Shown piece by piece: positions 44,551 to 53,941 of a stretch of 64,000 nucleotides of DNA. The translations under genes were made by a program, and so were the position numbers. This DNA comes from CALCKU01 sp964534845 (GTDB lineage Bacteria; Pseudomonadota; Alphaproteobacteria; Caulobacterales; Maricaulaceae): positions 32,307-96,306 of the forward strand of contig CAZHPV010000003.1 in NCBI GenBank assembly GCA_964534845.1, written 5' to 3'. The notes beneath the pieces are model-generated. The model saw nothing but the letters and a program-made list of their open reading frames with translations, had not been told where the DNA came from and did no database searches. Position 1 is the first letter of the stretch. Each line of letters begins with the position of its first letter.

Positions 44551-45252
44551 TTAAATCTCGTTAGCGACAGGTTTCGGATCCGCTGTATAGGCCGGTACGG
44601 ATTGCGCTGGCGTGCTTTGATAGCCCGGCGCACCTTGCACAACTTGCCCGCCCTGTTCGGCTTCAGGATAAACAATTGTCGAGCCGAGATTTTCAATCAC
44701 TTCTCTGGCATTATAAGTATTGCCTTCTTCGTTGGATGAAACAAACCCATTTCTGAATTTCACTTCGGCTGTCGCTTTATATTTCGTGATCTCTCTTACG
44801 CTAAAGCTATTATTGAACCCGCCAAATCTACCGAACCGGTTAAAGCTGCCAAACCGTCCGAAGCGACTACCACCAAAAGATCCAAACCGGCTCCAGCCAA
44901 ATCTAGGTGAATAGAAAGAATAGCCAAACGGGCTGCCAAAGCCGCTATTAAAGCCTGTTCCCGTGCTGGAAAGACGCGTCTTGGCCTCTGTGTCACGTTC
45001 TTCAAGTGTGAAATGGTCATAACCACGCTCCAGAGCCAATTCTGCGGCCCGGAAGATCAGATAATTCTCCACCGTTTCGCGCTGAGTGAGAGAATTTCCT
45101 GCAAAGGAAACGCGCGCGCGGTCATTTTCGATTAAAGTTTGGGTAAATCCGTCAAACGCTCCGGGTTTAGAGGCGGGTTGATAGGGTGTTGTTGTGGCGC
45201 ATGCCGATAAAATAGCGGCGGCGGCTGTAAGCGTTATATAACGTATTTTCAT
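44551..45252 (-). CDS. CC0125/CC1285-like lipoprotein with Phe-Gly repeats
   Basis: A 233-residue lipoprotein: signal peptide with lipobox LSAC (Cys18), then FDGFTQTLIENDRARVSFAGNSLTQRETVENYLIFRAAELALERGYDHFTL, a segment typical of the CC0125/CC1285 family from Caulobacter relatives. Unusual is a low-complexity insert at about residues 103-150 rich in FGRFG, SRFG and GGFNN repeats. A polar Gln/Pro tail follows. The role is unknown, probably outer-membrane associated. It lies between truB and a four-helix membrane protein gene. Confidence 0.75.
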   Translation of the reverse strand: MKIRYITLTAAAAILSACATTTPYQPASKPGAFDGFTQTLIENDRARVSFAGNSLTQRETVENYLIFRAAELALERGYDHFTLEERDTEAKTRLSSTGTGFNSGFGSPFGYSFYSPRFGWSRFGSFGGSRFGRFGSFNRFGRFGGFNNSFSVREITKYKATAEVKFRNGFVSSNEEGNTYNAREVIENLGSTIVYPEAEQGGQVVQGAPGYQSTPAQSVPAYTADPKPVANEI

Positions 45253-45403
45253 TGGGACTGCTCCTGTATAGCTAACAAATGCCTGCGCACCTGTCCCCGA
45301 GTGCGTATTAAATACATAGTCTATCTTAGGCTTTATTTCAATTTAACTCTTTGTAAGTGAGTGCACATGATCGTGAAAACACCGTGAAAATGAAGATTTT
45401 GGC

Positions 45404-45904
45404 TCAAAAATACAGGTTTTTATTGATTTTGGACTGTTTTTTGGGGGTTATCCAAGCCCATAGTACGCACGCAATAAGACCACCAAAAGCGAAAAGGCCC
45501 CACATAAAGGGTACAACCTGACTAAATCCCAACACGGCCACAAAGGCAAGGGCCGGTAGCAGAAAGGCCGTGACAAGCCAGGGCGGCATCATAAGGCGAC
45601 CATATTTCAAACGCCCCGCACTGGCAAAACAGACAATGGACGCAGGAATAAACGCCATAGCACCCACGCCTAAACTTAAGATAATGGCCGGCCAAAAGGC
45701 TCGAAATTGCGGATCATTTTCATAAAATCCGACAATCACATATGCGCAGAATGCCAAAGCCAAGCAGGCTATGACAAAAGCCAGCGTAAATATTAAAGCT
45801 GTAAACAGGCTGTAAGATTTCCCATAGGCTTGATTTATCGCCTCATTGTCACCGCAGGCACGGAGCTGTACTGACGGATATGATATCGAGGCAGGGCGAT
45901 CCAT
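45404..45904 (-). CDS. Hypothetical four-helix membrane protein
   Basis: 166 residues that I do not recognise. Four hydrophobic segments lie near residues 33-60 (LFTALIFTLAFVIACLALAFCAYVIV), 72-98, 108-124 and 131-152, with an N-terminal cytoplasmic stretch (QLRACGDNEAINQAYGKSY) and a basic tail. ATG 45904 is preceded by a region with AACGCCT/AGGCGTT complementarity. It belongs to the block that separates truB from rbfA. Confidence 0.65.
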   Translation of the reverse strand: MDRPASISYPSVQLRACGDNEAINQAYGKSYSLFTALIFTLAFVIACLALAFCAYVIVGFYENDPQFRAFWPAIILSLGVGAMAFIPASIVCFASAGRLKYGRLMMPPWLVTAFLLPALAFVAVLGFSQVVPFMWGLFAFGGLIACVLWAWITPKKQSKINKNLYF

Positions 45905-46084
45905 AACGCCTTATGGCGGATTATCCTCAATGAGGCGTTAATATCGTTAGAGTTAGATACCGTAAAAATTACAGCTTCACTGCATCTTATGCTGGAAAAA
46001 GTACGCCATCTTACCTATCTAAGGGTTAGACAGGTCAATTCTATTTTCCTGTTCATGGTTCCATCCTCTTAGAAAGTTTCAAAC

Positions 46085-46486
46085 ATGGATATTAAAAGTA
46101 TTGCAGCAAGCATGCTGTTGAAAAAAATCGGTGGCAATAGCGGTGCTATAAACGGCGTTATGGACAAGCTGGTCGGCGACGGCGACAAAATGGACGTTGG
46201 AAGCCTCATCGGTGGATTACAGTCTAAAGGCTTAGGTGATATCGCTGAGTCTTGGTTGGGCGATGGTGCCAATAAAGACATTTCAGCCGATCAACTCAAA
46301 GACGTTTTGGGCGCGGAAAAAATTAGTGCCGCAGCGGCGGAACTTGGAACCGATGAAGGATCGCTACTGGGCGGACTGCAAAGTGCTCTTCCACAAATGG
46401 TTGATAAAGCCAGCCAAGGCGGCTCTTTGTTGGGTTCACTTGGCGGTTTAGGTGCTTTGGGAAGTATCGCCAAGAAAATGCTCTAG
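46085..46486 (+). CDS. YidB-like (DUF937) protein
   Basis: 133 residues, Gly-, Ser- and Leu-rich, without signal peptide: SLIGGLQSKGLGDIAESWLGDGANKDISADQLKDVLG is the YidB/DUF937 signature, and the C-terminus repeats GGSLLGSLGGLGALG. The E. coli homologue is uncharacterised. It is the only plus-strand gene in the truB-rbfA interval and ends at a bidirectional terminator. Confidence 0.85.
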   Translation: MDIKSIAASMLLKKIGGNSGAINGVMDKLVGDGDKMDVGSLIGGLQSKGLGDIAESWLGDGANKDISADQLKDVLGAEKISAAAAELGTDEGSLLGGLQSALPQMVDKASQGGSLLGSLGGLGALGSIAKKML

Positions 46487-46565
46487 GCGGAAAATCCGTT
46501 TAAAGTTAAATTCCGGGGGAGTAAATTGAGGGGAAACGGGTAGGTGACAACCTATCCCAAAATTA

Positions 46566-46596
46566 AAGCAGGCTCGGGTAACCGGCCTGCTTTTTT
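46566..46596. terminator. Bidirectional terminator after the YidB-like gene
   Basis: AAGCAGGC-T-CGG pairs with CCG-GCCTGCTT around a GTAA tetraloop (46566-46592), followed by a T-run to 46596. On the other strand TTTAATTTT follows the stem, so the minus-strand gene ending at 46625 can also terminate here. Confidence 0.9.
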
Positions 46597-46624
46597 ATTT
46601 GAGACTGACTTAAAGCTTTTCTGG

Positions 46625-47479
46625 CTATTCAGCCGTGGCAAAACCGCATTGTCTTTGTTCCATCGCAATCTGCTTTGTTAAACGCACAGCATTTTGCGCA
46701 TAGGCTTCCGTGACAGTTCCGCTCGTAACGTCTTTACCCCGCAGCGGACTTACATCCTCGCATAAATGGAATACAAGCGGAGAAGAAGAGCGCTCGGCAC
46801 CGGCTTTAGGCGCAATCCAGTAGACAATATCCTGTCCGGTCGGGTTATCCGCACTCCGCGTGGCCTCAGCAACGGCGTCGCTATCTCTGGCAATTTCCTT
46901 CGCTTGAGCCGCCACCTCGGGCGAGCAGGCGGTTGTTGGCTCATTAGCTTTAATCTGGGCTGCACAAGCATTCATATCCTGCGTATATTGTTCAACAGAC
47001 GGGGGATCGAAACTCACGCCCATAAGCGTTGCGATGACCGCGAGAGCCGCACCAACACCACCGGCAATTTTCTTGTTTTTCGGATCCATATCCTTGTCCA
47101 TAAAAATAAGGACAATCAAGGGCAGAAAGGCCAGTAGCGTCATAATCGCGCCGAGCTGGTTTTGGACAAAAAACTTGAAAGGCTCAGATTTTGTGGCCGG
47201 GTCCTGCTTATTGGCGGATTTCCAGAGCAGGCTGCCCGCTATCGCAAAAACGGCGATGACAACAAGAAGGCCTATCAATAAGGCCAGATTACCTTGGTCA
47301 AATTTGCCTTTGAGCAAGGATACAATACCGAATATCTCGGTGCCAATGGCGACAAGCCAAGACAGCCAAGCAAAAATACGGAGTTTTTTAGCCTTACCCT
47401 TCTGATCTTGAGTCGCCTGCCAGGCGTCTGTGACATCAACGTCTGTGCTGTTTTGCGTAGCTTCTTTATTATCGGTCAT
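46625..47479 (-). CDS. Four-helix membrane protein with Cys-containing C-terminal domain
   Basis: 284 residues. A polar N-terminus (about 1-33) precedes helices near 35-56, 65-88, 108-126 and 136-156, then a soluble domain with Cys in MNACAAQ, TTACSPE, FHLCEDVSPL and QRQCGFA. The stretch VYWIAP..SPLVFHLCEDVSPLRGKDVTSGTVTEAYAQN resembles, from memory, a small extracytoplasmic module with a 'yHlC..vS.L....SGTV.EA' pattern seen in Gram-positive proteins. I cannot name the family. ATG 47479 (GGGGG seven bases upstream) is preferred to 47485. Confidence 0.7.
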   Translation of the reverse strand: MTDNKEATQNSTDVDVTDAWQATQDQKGKAKKLRIFAWLSWLVAIGTEIFGIVSLLKGKFDQGNLALLIGLLVVIAVFAIAGSLLWKSANKQDPATKSEPFKFFVQNQLGAIMTLLAFLPLIVLIFMDKDMDPKNKKIAGGVGAALAVIATLMGVSFDPPSVEQYTQDMNACAAQIKANEPTTACSPEVAAQAKEIARDSDAVAEATRSADNPTGQDIVYWIAPKAGAERSSSPLVFHLCEDVSPLRGKDVTSGTVTEAYAQNAVRLTKQIAMEQRQCGFATAE

Positions 47480-47575
47480 TTTCATTCCCCCGAAATTAAA
47501 CGGTATTTATACGGGTCATTACTTACCATATTCGCCTAAAAATGCGAATGGATTTTCCACATACAATAGTAATGC

Positions 47576-47965
47576 TTAATTCAGGTCTTGCTGTATATGG
47601 GGCTGACTGAGAAGCTCTGTCATCTCAGAAGCTGTTTCAAAGCTCTTATCGGCGACAAATTTCAGACGCGGTGTGGACTTCATCTCCATTTCACGGCCCA
47701 AACGCCCGCGCAAAAAAGACCCGCATCGCTGCAAAGCCGCAATAACCTTATCCGTTTCAATATCGCTTTGCAGACCGCCCAGAGGGGCTGCATAGACAAT
47801 GGCATGTTTAAGATCAGGCGAGGCCCGCACCTCGGAAATCGTAATAGAGACACCCGCCAGATCAGGGTCGCGTAAATGCTCTTTTCGCAAAATATCCGAC
47901 AAGGCCCGACGAATAAGCTCGCCGGCTTTAAGCTGCCGCTGTGTGGGGGCTTTATGCTTAGGCAT
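47576..47965 (-). CDS. rbfA: Ribosome-binding factor A
   Basis: A 129-residue KH-like protein for 16S rRNA 5' end maturation and cold adaptation. Motifs: RQLKAGELIRRALSDILRKEHLRDPDLAGVSITISEVRASPDLKHAIVYAAPLG and a late RLGREMEMKSTPRLKFVAD. It follows infB by 14 bp in the nusA operon. truB, its usual next neighbour, is displaced by about 3.1 kb. Confidence 0.96.
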   Translation of the reverse strand: MPKHKAPTQRQLKAGELIRRALSDILRKEHLRDPDLAGVSITISEVRASPDLKHAIVYAAPLGGLQSDIETDKVIAALQRCGSFLRGRLGREMEMKSTPRLKFVADKSFETASEMTELLSQPHIQQDLN

Positions 47966-47979
47966 AGTGAAAGCGCGGC

Positions 47980-50499
47980 TTAGCCCGGGCTATCCAGCTT
48001 ACGATCAAGCAGCTCAACCGTGAAACATTCGATCTGATCACCTTTGCGCAAGTCATGATAGCCTTCAAAGCCCATGCCGCATTCCATGCCGGCCTGAACT
48101 TTCTCGACTTCATCTTTAAAGCGCTTAAGTGTAGAGAGTTCACCTTCATGGATAACAACATCATCGCGCAAGAGACGCACGCCCGAGCCGCGTTCAACCC
48201 GGCCCTCTGTTACCTTACAGCCCGCCACTTTACCCAATTTAGAAATATCAAAGATTTCAAGAATTTCCGCATACCCGATAAAGGTTTCACGCCGTTCCGG
48301 CGATAACATGCCTTCTAAGGCACCTTTTATTTCATCGATCAGGCCGTAAATGACGGAGTAATAGCGGATTTCGACACCCTCGCGCTCAGCCAAATCCTTG
48401 GCTTGGCGATTGGCCCTGACGTTAAATGCAATGATCGGGCAATTGGAGGATTTAGCCAAAATCACATCGGATTCCGATATACCGCCAGCCGCGGAATAAA
48501 TCACACGGGCGCGCACCTCATCATTACCCAAACCTTCTAAAGAGAACTTTATGGCCTCGGCAGAACCCTGCACATCGGCCTTAACCAATAACGGCATTTC
48601 AGACGTGGTCTTATCCTTAAGCTTGGCCATCATCTGTTCCATAGACGCCATAGCACTGGCAGGCACATCTGGCCCGGATTTCGCTTTACGTTTACGATAT
48701 TCGGTAATTTCGCGCGCCTTGGCTTCAGATTCAACAACGGCAAAAGGCTCACCTGGCGCCGGTGCGCCGTCCAGCCCCATAACTTGAATAGGTTCGCTCG
48801 GTCCGGTCGATTTTTTCTGCGCATTGCGCTCGTCAATCATCGCCTTGACCTTGCCCCATTGCCGGCCAGCAACAATTATATCGCCTCGCTTAAGCGTTCC
48901 GCGATTGACCAATAAAGTCGCAACAGGCCCCCGGCCCTTTTCAATCTTACTCTCAATGACCAATCCGTCCGCATTGCGTTTGCGGTTTGCTTTCAAATCC
49001 AATAGCTCGGCCTGTAACATTATCGCTTCGGATAAATCGTCCAATCCGGTCTTTTTTAACGCAGAGACTTCAATGGCTTGGGTTTCACCTGACATGCTTT
49101 CCGTAATGATTTCATGCTGCAAGAGATCGGTTTCAACTTTCTTCGGATTGGCCTCATAGGCATCCATTTTATTAATCGCCACAATGACAGGCTTATCCGC
49201 CGCCTTGGCATATTTAATACTTTCAATTGTCTGCGGCATAACCCCGTCATCTGCGGCGACAACCAGAATAACAATATCCACTGCTTCCGCGCCCCGTGTA
49301 CGCATAGCCGAGAAAGCTGCATGGCCTGGCGTGTCCAGAACCGTAAGGGTTTGTCCCGTTTTCAAGCCTAATTGATAGGCCCCTATATGCTGGGTGATGC
49401 CGCCGGCTTCACCGCTCGCAATATCGGTTTCACGTAAAGCGTCAATCAGCGAGGTCTTACCGTGATCGACATGCCCCATAACGGCAATAACAGGTGCACG
49501 CGGCTCCAGATCACTTTCATCTTCCGGCTTATCATCTTGAAGGAAATCATCCTCAACATCGGAATCGGCCACACGTTTAACGACATGCCCGAAATCTTCC
49601 ACGATTAACTGGGCGGTATCCGCGTCCAGAATATCATGCAATTGCATCATCGTACCTTGCTTCATCAAATATTTTACAACATCTGCGGCCCGTTCCTTCA
49701 TCCGGTTTGCCAAATCAGAAACAGTAATTGTTTCAGGCACGACAACTTCATGGACGCGTTTTTCGCGCTCAGATCCACCGCGCTGACGCGCCTTTTCCTT
49801 TTCACGGGCGCGCCGCATAGAGGCCAGTGAACGCTGACGCTCATCATCGCCCGCCAAAGCACTTACAATAGTCAACTTGCCCTGACGTCTTCGCGGGTTC
49901 GGCTTTGACGACCGATTGCTGGGCATAGACGGTGCGCGTTTTTTCTTTACACGACCGCCGGCTTTTTCAACCTCAGTGAGTTTCTCATCATCCTGATCAA
50001 GAATTTTTTGAGCCGGTGTTGGCGCACGGCGCGCCGCTTCTGCTTCCTCGCGCTTGCGCTCTTCTTCTTCCTCTTGGAGCCGTCTTAGCTCGGCTTCTTC
50101 CTCAGATTTTCGTTTGATTTCCAAGGCCGCCTTTTCTTCATCCATCCGGCGTTTGCGCTCGGCCTCTTCCGCAAGGCGGCGTTCCTCGCGCGAGGTTTGC
50201 TCTGCATTGGCTTTGGAAATCGCAGCCTGACGTTTGACATATTCGTCTTTGGACAAGCCAAGCTGTTTAGCCGCCTCTGCGACTTCGTCAATTTTTACAA
50301 CGGGTTTAGCCGCATCTGACGGCGCCGTGCTGGCTGCCGGGGTTTTTCCGCCCGGCATAATAACGCGCCGTTTTTTCTTTTCAACGACAACAGATTTAGA
50401 CCGTCCGCCGGAAAAGTTTTGGCGGATTGTACCTGTTCCCCCTTTCAGCGTCAGAGGACGCCGCGGGGCAGAAGGGTTCTTGTCGTTTGTATCGCTCAT
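47980..50499 (-). CDS. infB: Translation initiation factor IF-2
   Basis: An 839-residue initiator-tRNA-delivering GTPase. N-terminal Lys/Glu/Arg-rich region (about 1-260, with an [32 protein letters not shown] start typical of alphaproteobacteria), IF2_N domain near 260-310, G domain with [10 protein letters not shown] (about 347-356), DTPGHAAF and NKMDAY, and C-terminal domains with [16 protein letters not shown]. The N-terminal extension is shorter than in many relatives (about 900-1000 residues). It lies between ylxR and rbfA. Confidence 0.97.
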   Translation of the reverse strand: MSDTNDKNPSAPRRPLTLKGGTGTIRQNFSGGRSKSVVVEKKKRRVIMPGGKTPAASTAPSDAAKPVVKIDEVAEAAKQLGLSKDEYVKRQAAISKANAEQTSREERRLAEEAERKRRMDEEKAALEIKRKSEEEAELRRLQEEEEERKREEAEAARRAPTPAQKILDQDDEKLTEVEKAGGRVKKKRAPSMPSNRSSKPNPRRRQGKLTIVSALAGDDERQRSLASMRRAREKEKARQRGGSEREKRVHEVVVPETITVSDLANRMKERAADVVKYLMKQGTMMQLHDILDADTAQLIVEDFGHVVKRVADSDVEDDFLQDDKPEDESDLEPRAPVIAVMGHVDHGKTSLIDALRETDIASGEAGGITQHIGAYQLGLKTGQTLTVLDTPGHAAFSAMRTRGAEAVDIVILVVAADDGVMPQTIESIKYAKAADKPVIVAINKMDAYEANPKKVETDLLQHEIITESMSGETQAIEVSALKKTGLDDLSEAIMLQAELLDLKANRKRNADGLVIESKIEKGRGPVATLLVNRGTLKRGDIIVAGRQWGKVKAMIDERNAQKKSTGPSEPIQVMGLDGAPAPGEPFAVVESEAKAREITEYRKRKAKSGPDVPASAMASMEQMMAKLKDKTTSEMPLLVKADVQGSAEAIKFSLEGLGNDEVRARVIYSAAGGISESDVILAKSSNCPIIAFNVRANRQAKDLAEREGVEIRYYSVIYGLIDEIKGALEGMLSPERRETFIGYAEILEIFDISKLGKVAGCKVTEGRVERGSGVRLLRDDVVIHEGELSTLKRFKDEVEKVQAGMECGMGFEGYHDLRKGDQIECFTVELLDRKLDSPG

Positions 50500-50607
50500 A
50501 CTATCTCACTCGTGATCGGGTCATAAGGCCGATCGGTTCATAACCTTAATTGGTCAATGTCAGCTTGCCGCCAAAGTAGCGGTAACCTAACGGTCTTTCT
50601 GGCATAT

Positions 50608-51438
50608 TCAACCGTCAATTGCCTCATTTACCATCTTTATTTTGATGGTTTCATGCGACTTATCCGGCCAATTTTGTGGCACCATATCCACAAAACCTGC
50701 CAATTTTACAACATCCTGTCGTAAACTCTTTGCAAATCCGCCTGGTCGGATCGCCCCGTGTACAACATGTTCTCGCCCCAAGGCGTCTCCAAGTTCTAAG
50801 GCGCTAAAACAGCCGATGACAGGGGCCATTTTTAAACCCAATTCATGTCCAAGGGCCTTAGATAGCACGCGTATCTTGCCGCGTCCATCTTGGGAGCCGT
50901 CCAGCGCTTCGACGCGAAAGGCCAAAGGCCCGGATTGTGATGCGGATTTCACTTGATCAAACCCAACGGCTAATTGACCGGCTTTCATCGCCATTGCCAA
51001 TAATCCTGCGACACGGCGTTTTAACAAACGCGCGACATCTGCTGGCAAATCATCAGGGAGCTGACATTTTGCCTTAAAGCCCTTTGAAAAGGCTTTCTGA
51101 TCAATGGCCGTTTGCAAAGCCGTCTTTTCAGCGCTCACCCAAACACCCCGACCCGGCAATTTACCTGCAATATCGGGGGTAACCCTTTTATCGGGATCGA
51201 GTACAAACCGGACCATATCGGCCGTATCGCGGACCACACCCGTCGCTATACAGCGACGCTCCCGCCCTTTATGCCCTCTCTTGTCTTCCCAATTCTCAGA
51301 TGGCGCATCGTCACCGGGACGAGACAAGACCTCATCCTTTAGCGCGTTTTGGACCGCAGGCTTTGAGGCCTGACGCCCAGAGCCTTGCGGGCCTAGAGCC
51401 ATATCGGTTTTGGGTGTGACGGGGTTCATTTCATTCAC
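50608..51438 (-). CDS. YlxR (DUF448)/L7Ae-type RNA-binding protein
   Basis: 276 residues fusing two modules: an N-terminal YlxR domain (RRCIATGVVRDTADMVRFVLDP..LPGRGVWVSAEKTAL, about residues 61-125) and a ribosomal L7Ae-like domain (LAMAMKAGQLAVGFDQVKSA.., about 148-240). In alphaproteobacteria this fused protein sits between nusA and infB and probably binds RNA. YlxR proteins have been linked to RNase P regulation in Gram-positives. Start ATG 51438 is 9 bp after the nusA stop. Confidence 0.93.
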   Translation of the reverse strand: MNEMNPVTPKTDMALGPQGSGRQASKPAVQNALKDEVLSRPGDDAPSENWEDKRGHKGRERRCIATGVVRDTADMVRFVLDPDKRVTPDIAGKLPGRGVWVSAEKTALQTAIDQKAFSKGFKAKCQLPDDLPADVARLLKRRVAGLLAMAMKAGQLAVGFDQVKSASQSGPLAFRVEALDGSQDGRGKIRVLSKALGHELGLKMAPVIGCFSALELGDALGREHVVHGAIRPGGFAKSLRQDVVKLAGFVDMVPQNWPDKSHETIKIKMVNEAIDG

Positions 51439-51447
51439 TCGCAGAGC

Positions 51448-53133
51448 TTAGCTCGTTGGCGTTCCAAATACAGATTCAGCTGTAGCTGTTTCAGGGCTTC
51501 CCTCTGGGGCCTGCGCCTCGCCATCCGCGCCAGCCTCAGCGCCCTCTTCTGCCTCTTCGACGTCAGCGAGAAGATCAGCCGCGTCAATCCAGCCGGCTTT
51601 GACCCGCGCTTGCATGATTAAATCTGTGGCCGCCTTTTCCGAAAGTCCAAAGCTTTCCAATAGGCCCGGCTCATGGACTTTTTCACCATCTTTCATTTCA
51701 GTATAGCCTCTGAGGTCGTCCGGTATCAGACCCGCTACGTCTTCGACCAATTTAATCTCGTTTTCGCCGAAAATAACAGCCATTGGCAGGGTCACGCCCT
51801 CAATCTCCAAGACCTCATCGACAACACCCGCAGCTTTGCGCGCCGCGTCTTGTTCTGCGGCAAGTTTGTCAAGATAATCACGCGCACGCGCTTGAAGCTC
51901 AATGGCCGTTTCTTCATCAAAGCCTTCAATAGCGACGAGTTCTTCTATCGCGACATAGCCCACTTCTTCCATGGTTTCAAAACCTTCAGATACAAGTAGC
52001 TGGGCGATCATCTCATCCACATCAAGACCCGTCATAAACAGTTCCGAACGCTCTTGGAATTCTTTCTGGCGACGCTCTGATTCTTGCTCTTCAGTTAGAA
52101 TATCAATAGCCCAACCCGAGAGCTGTGAGGCCAAGCGCACATTCTGTCCACGCCGGCCAATAGCGAGTGAAAGCTGCTCATCAGGCACAACAACTTCGAT
52201 GCGGTTGTCACCTTCATCTATAACCACTTTGGTGACTTCTGCGGGCTGCAGAGCGTTGACAATAAACGTCGCCGCATCATCATTCCAAGGAATGATATCA
52301 ATACGTTCGCCCTGTAATTCATTGACGACGGCTTGGACGCGCGAACCGCGCATACCGACACAAGCCCCGACAGGATCAATAGAGCCATCATTAGAAAATA
52401 CCGCAATTTTGGCCCGGCTACCCGGATCACGCGCAACAGATACGATCTGGATAACGCCGTCATAAACTTCGGGGACTTCTTGGGCAAATAATTGTGCCAT
52501 AAATTGGGGATGAGCCCGGGAGAGAAAAATTTGTGAACCGCGAAGTTCTTCACGTACATCCATTATATAGGCCCGGATACGGTCCCCGTTTTTCACATTT
52601 TCACGCGGCAATGTCTGCTCGCGCCGGATCACACCTTCTGCCCGGCCCAGATCTACAATAATATGGCCATATTCAACCCGCTTGACGATCCCATTAATAA
52701 TCTCGCCCACACGGTCTTTAAATTCTTCAAATTGACGGGCGCGTTCCGCTTCGCGGACCTTTTGCATGATGACCTGCTTGGCCATCTGGCTTTGCACACG
52801 TCCAAATTCGATGGGCGGCAATTCCGTTGCAAACTCATAACCCAGCTCAACATCCGGATTGTCCAGCTTGGCAGAGGCCATATCAATTTCGGTCACCTCG
52901 TTTTCGACCTCTTCGACAACCGTAATGACCCGCTTAAGCTTCATTTCACCGGTAACAGGGTCAAGTTTGGCCCGAATATCCTGTTCCGAGCCATAACGCA
53001 GGCGCGCGGCTTTTTGGATCGCCTCTTCAATGGCCTCCAGTACAATCGTTTTGTCAATTGACTTTTCCTGTGCAACGGCATTGGCAATTTGTAGTAATTC
53101 CAATTTATTGGCACTAATTCCGGCAGTAGACAT
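51448..53133 (-). CDS. nusA: Transcription termination/antitermination protein NusA
   Basis: A 561-residue RNA polymerase-binding factor: N-terminal domain (about 1-125), S1 domain (GEIINGIVKRVEYGHIIVDLGRAEGVIRREQ, about 135-200), KH1/KH2 (CVGMRGSRVQAVVNELQGERIDIIPW and LAIGRRGQNVRLASQLSGW), then C-terminal helix-hairpin-helix acidic repeats. The final 30 residues are Ala/Glu/Pro-rich. It is located after rimP in its operon, where its own leader contains a terminator-like hairpin. Confidence 0.97.
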   Translation of the reverse strand: MSTAGISANKLELLQIANAVAQEKSIDKTIVLEAIEEAIQKAARLRYGSEQDIRAKLDPVTGEMKLKRVITVVEEVENEVTEIDMASAKLDNPDVELGYEFATELPPIEFGRVQSQMAKQVIMQKVREAERARQFEEFKDRVGEIINGIVKRVEYGHIIVDLGRAEGVIRREQTLPRENVKNGDRIRAYIMDVREELRGSQIFLSRAHPQFMAQLFAQEVPEVYDGVIQIVSVARDPGSRAKIAVFSNDGSIDPVGACVGMRGSRVQAVVNELQGERIDIIPWNDDAATFIVNALQPAEVTKVVIDEGDNRIEVVVPDEQLSLAIGRRGQNVRLASQLSGWAIDILTEEQESERRQKEFQERSELFMTGLDVDEMIAQLLVSEGFETMEEVGYVAIEELVAIEGFDEETAIELQARARDYLDKLAAEQDAARKAAGVVDEVLEIEGVTLPMAVIFGENEIKLVEDVAGLIPDDLRGYTEMKDGEKVHEPGLLESFGLSEKAATDLIMQARVKAGWIDAADLLADVEEAEEGAEAGADGEAQAPEGSPETATAESVFGTPTS

Positions 53134-53142
53134 ATTTATCTC

Positions 53143-53718
53143 CTATTTTCCTTTTCCGGTGGAATGTGTTGGGTTCAAATTCAAATCAGGCGGGGGCGCT
53201 GCTTCGGCTAAAGCCGCCTTGGTTTTTTGACCCGCTTCGATGAGGGCATCGGTAATCAAAAGCTTTGCGTCTGCTATCCACTCAAAGGGGATTTGGGTCG
53301 TTTCTGTCTCGCCCTCTAGGTCAATATCTATATCTTTCCCCGTTATTCCGGCCAATATACCGCGAAATCGCTTACGGCCTTCAACAAGCCGGTCAAGCTC
53401 TACCCGCGCCAGATAACCTTCATAAGTCTCAAAATCGCTCAAATCCGTTAAAGGGCGCTCCAGTCCGGGAGATGAGACCTCCAGCACATAGGCATCGCGC
53501 AACGGGTCTTCAACTTCAAATAAGGAAGACAAAGCCCGTGAAAGCGCCGCGCAATCCTCAACCCCCATCTGACTATCCGAAAGTCTTTCAGCCATGATTT
53601 GCACGACAGAGCGCTTAGCAGACGTCACACGCACACGCACTATTCTATAGCCCATATCTTCGGCAACAGGCTGTGCGAGCAGCAAAACACGCTTATCAAT
53701 TTCTGTTTTTGTTTTCAT
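53143..53718 (-). CDS. rimP: Ribosome maturation factor RimP
   Basis: A 191-residue protein for 30S maturation. Signature segments are RVLLLAQPVAEDMGYRIVRVRV, VEDCAALSRALSSLFEVEDPLRDAYVLEVSSPGLERPLT, and FRGILAGITGKDIDIDLEG. The open frame runs upstream to 53856, but ATG 53718 gives the family N-terminus. Upstream in the same frame are ATG 53799 and, between them, the terminator-like hairpin; translation from 53799 would read across it. It is the first gene of the rimP-nusA-ylxR-infB-rbfA operon. Confidence 0.95.
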   Translation of the reverse strand: MKTKTEIDKRVLLLAQPVAEDMGYRIVRVRVTSAKRSVVQIMAERLSDSQMGVEDCAALSRALSSLFEVEDPLRDAYVLEVSSPGLERPLTDLSDFETYEGYLARVELDRLVEGRKRFRGILAGITGKDIDIDLEGETETTQIPFEWIADAKLLITDALIEAGQKTKAALAEAAPPPDLNLNPTHSTGKGK

Positions 53719-53761
53719 TCTCGTTCCAAAACCGCCCCGGCAATCACAAGATTTTGGCAAT

Positions 53762-53809
53762 AAAAAAACGACCCTCGCTGAGGGTCGCTCTGCCAGCATC
53801 CTGTGCCGG
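53762..53809 (-). terminator. Attenuator-like intrinsic terminator in the rimP-nusA leader
   Basis: On the minus strand CGACCCTC/GAGGGTCG (53787-53769, 3-base loop) is followed immediately by seven T residues (53768-53762). A second, weaker stem CCGGCA/TGCTGG lies just upstream (53809-53793). The hairpin lies between the operon promoter (53829-53856) and the rimP start (53718), so it can abort operon transcription after about 60 nt. Upstream, trmB ends at 53942 and could also be terminated here. Confidence 0.8.
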
Positions 53810-53828
53810 AGGCGAATAATTAGCGCAG

Positions 53829-53856
53829 CTATAGGCCGCCAAACCCGTCTTGGCAA
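53829..53856 (-). promoter_or_regulatory. Promoter of the rimP-nusA-infB operon
   Basis: On the minus strand TTGCCA (53856-53851) and CTATAG (53834-53829) are separated by 16 bases, the same geometry as the ffh promoter (TTGACA-16-CTATAG). Transcription would begin near 53822. Confidence 0.6.
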
Positions 53857-53941
53857 GCTTTTTTAACGCGCAGGGTTTATCATGACAATAAAAGGTGACG
53901 GGCAAGGGCGATGTTTAGCGACGAAATTTAGCGCGCGACGT

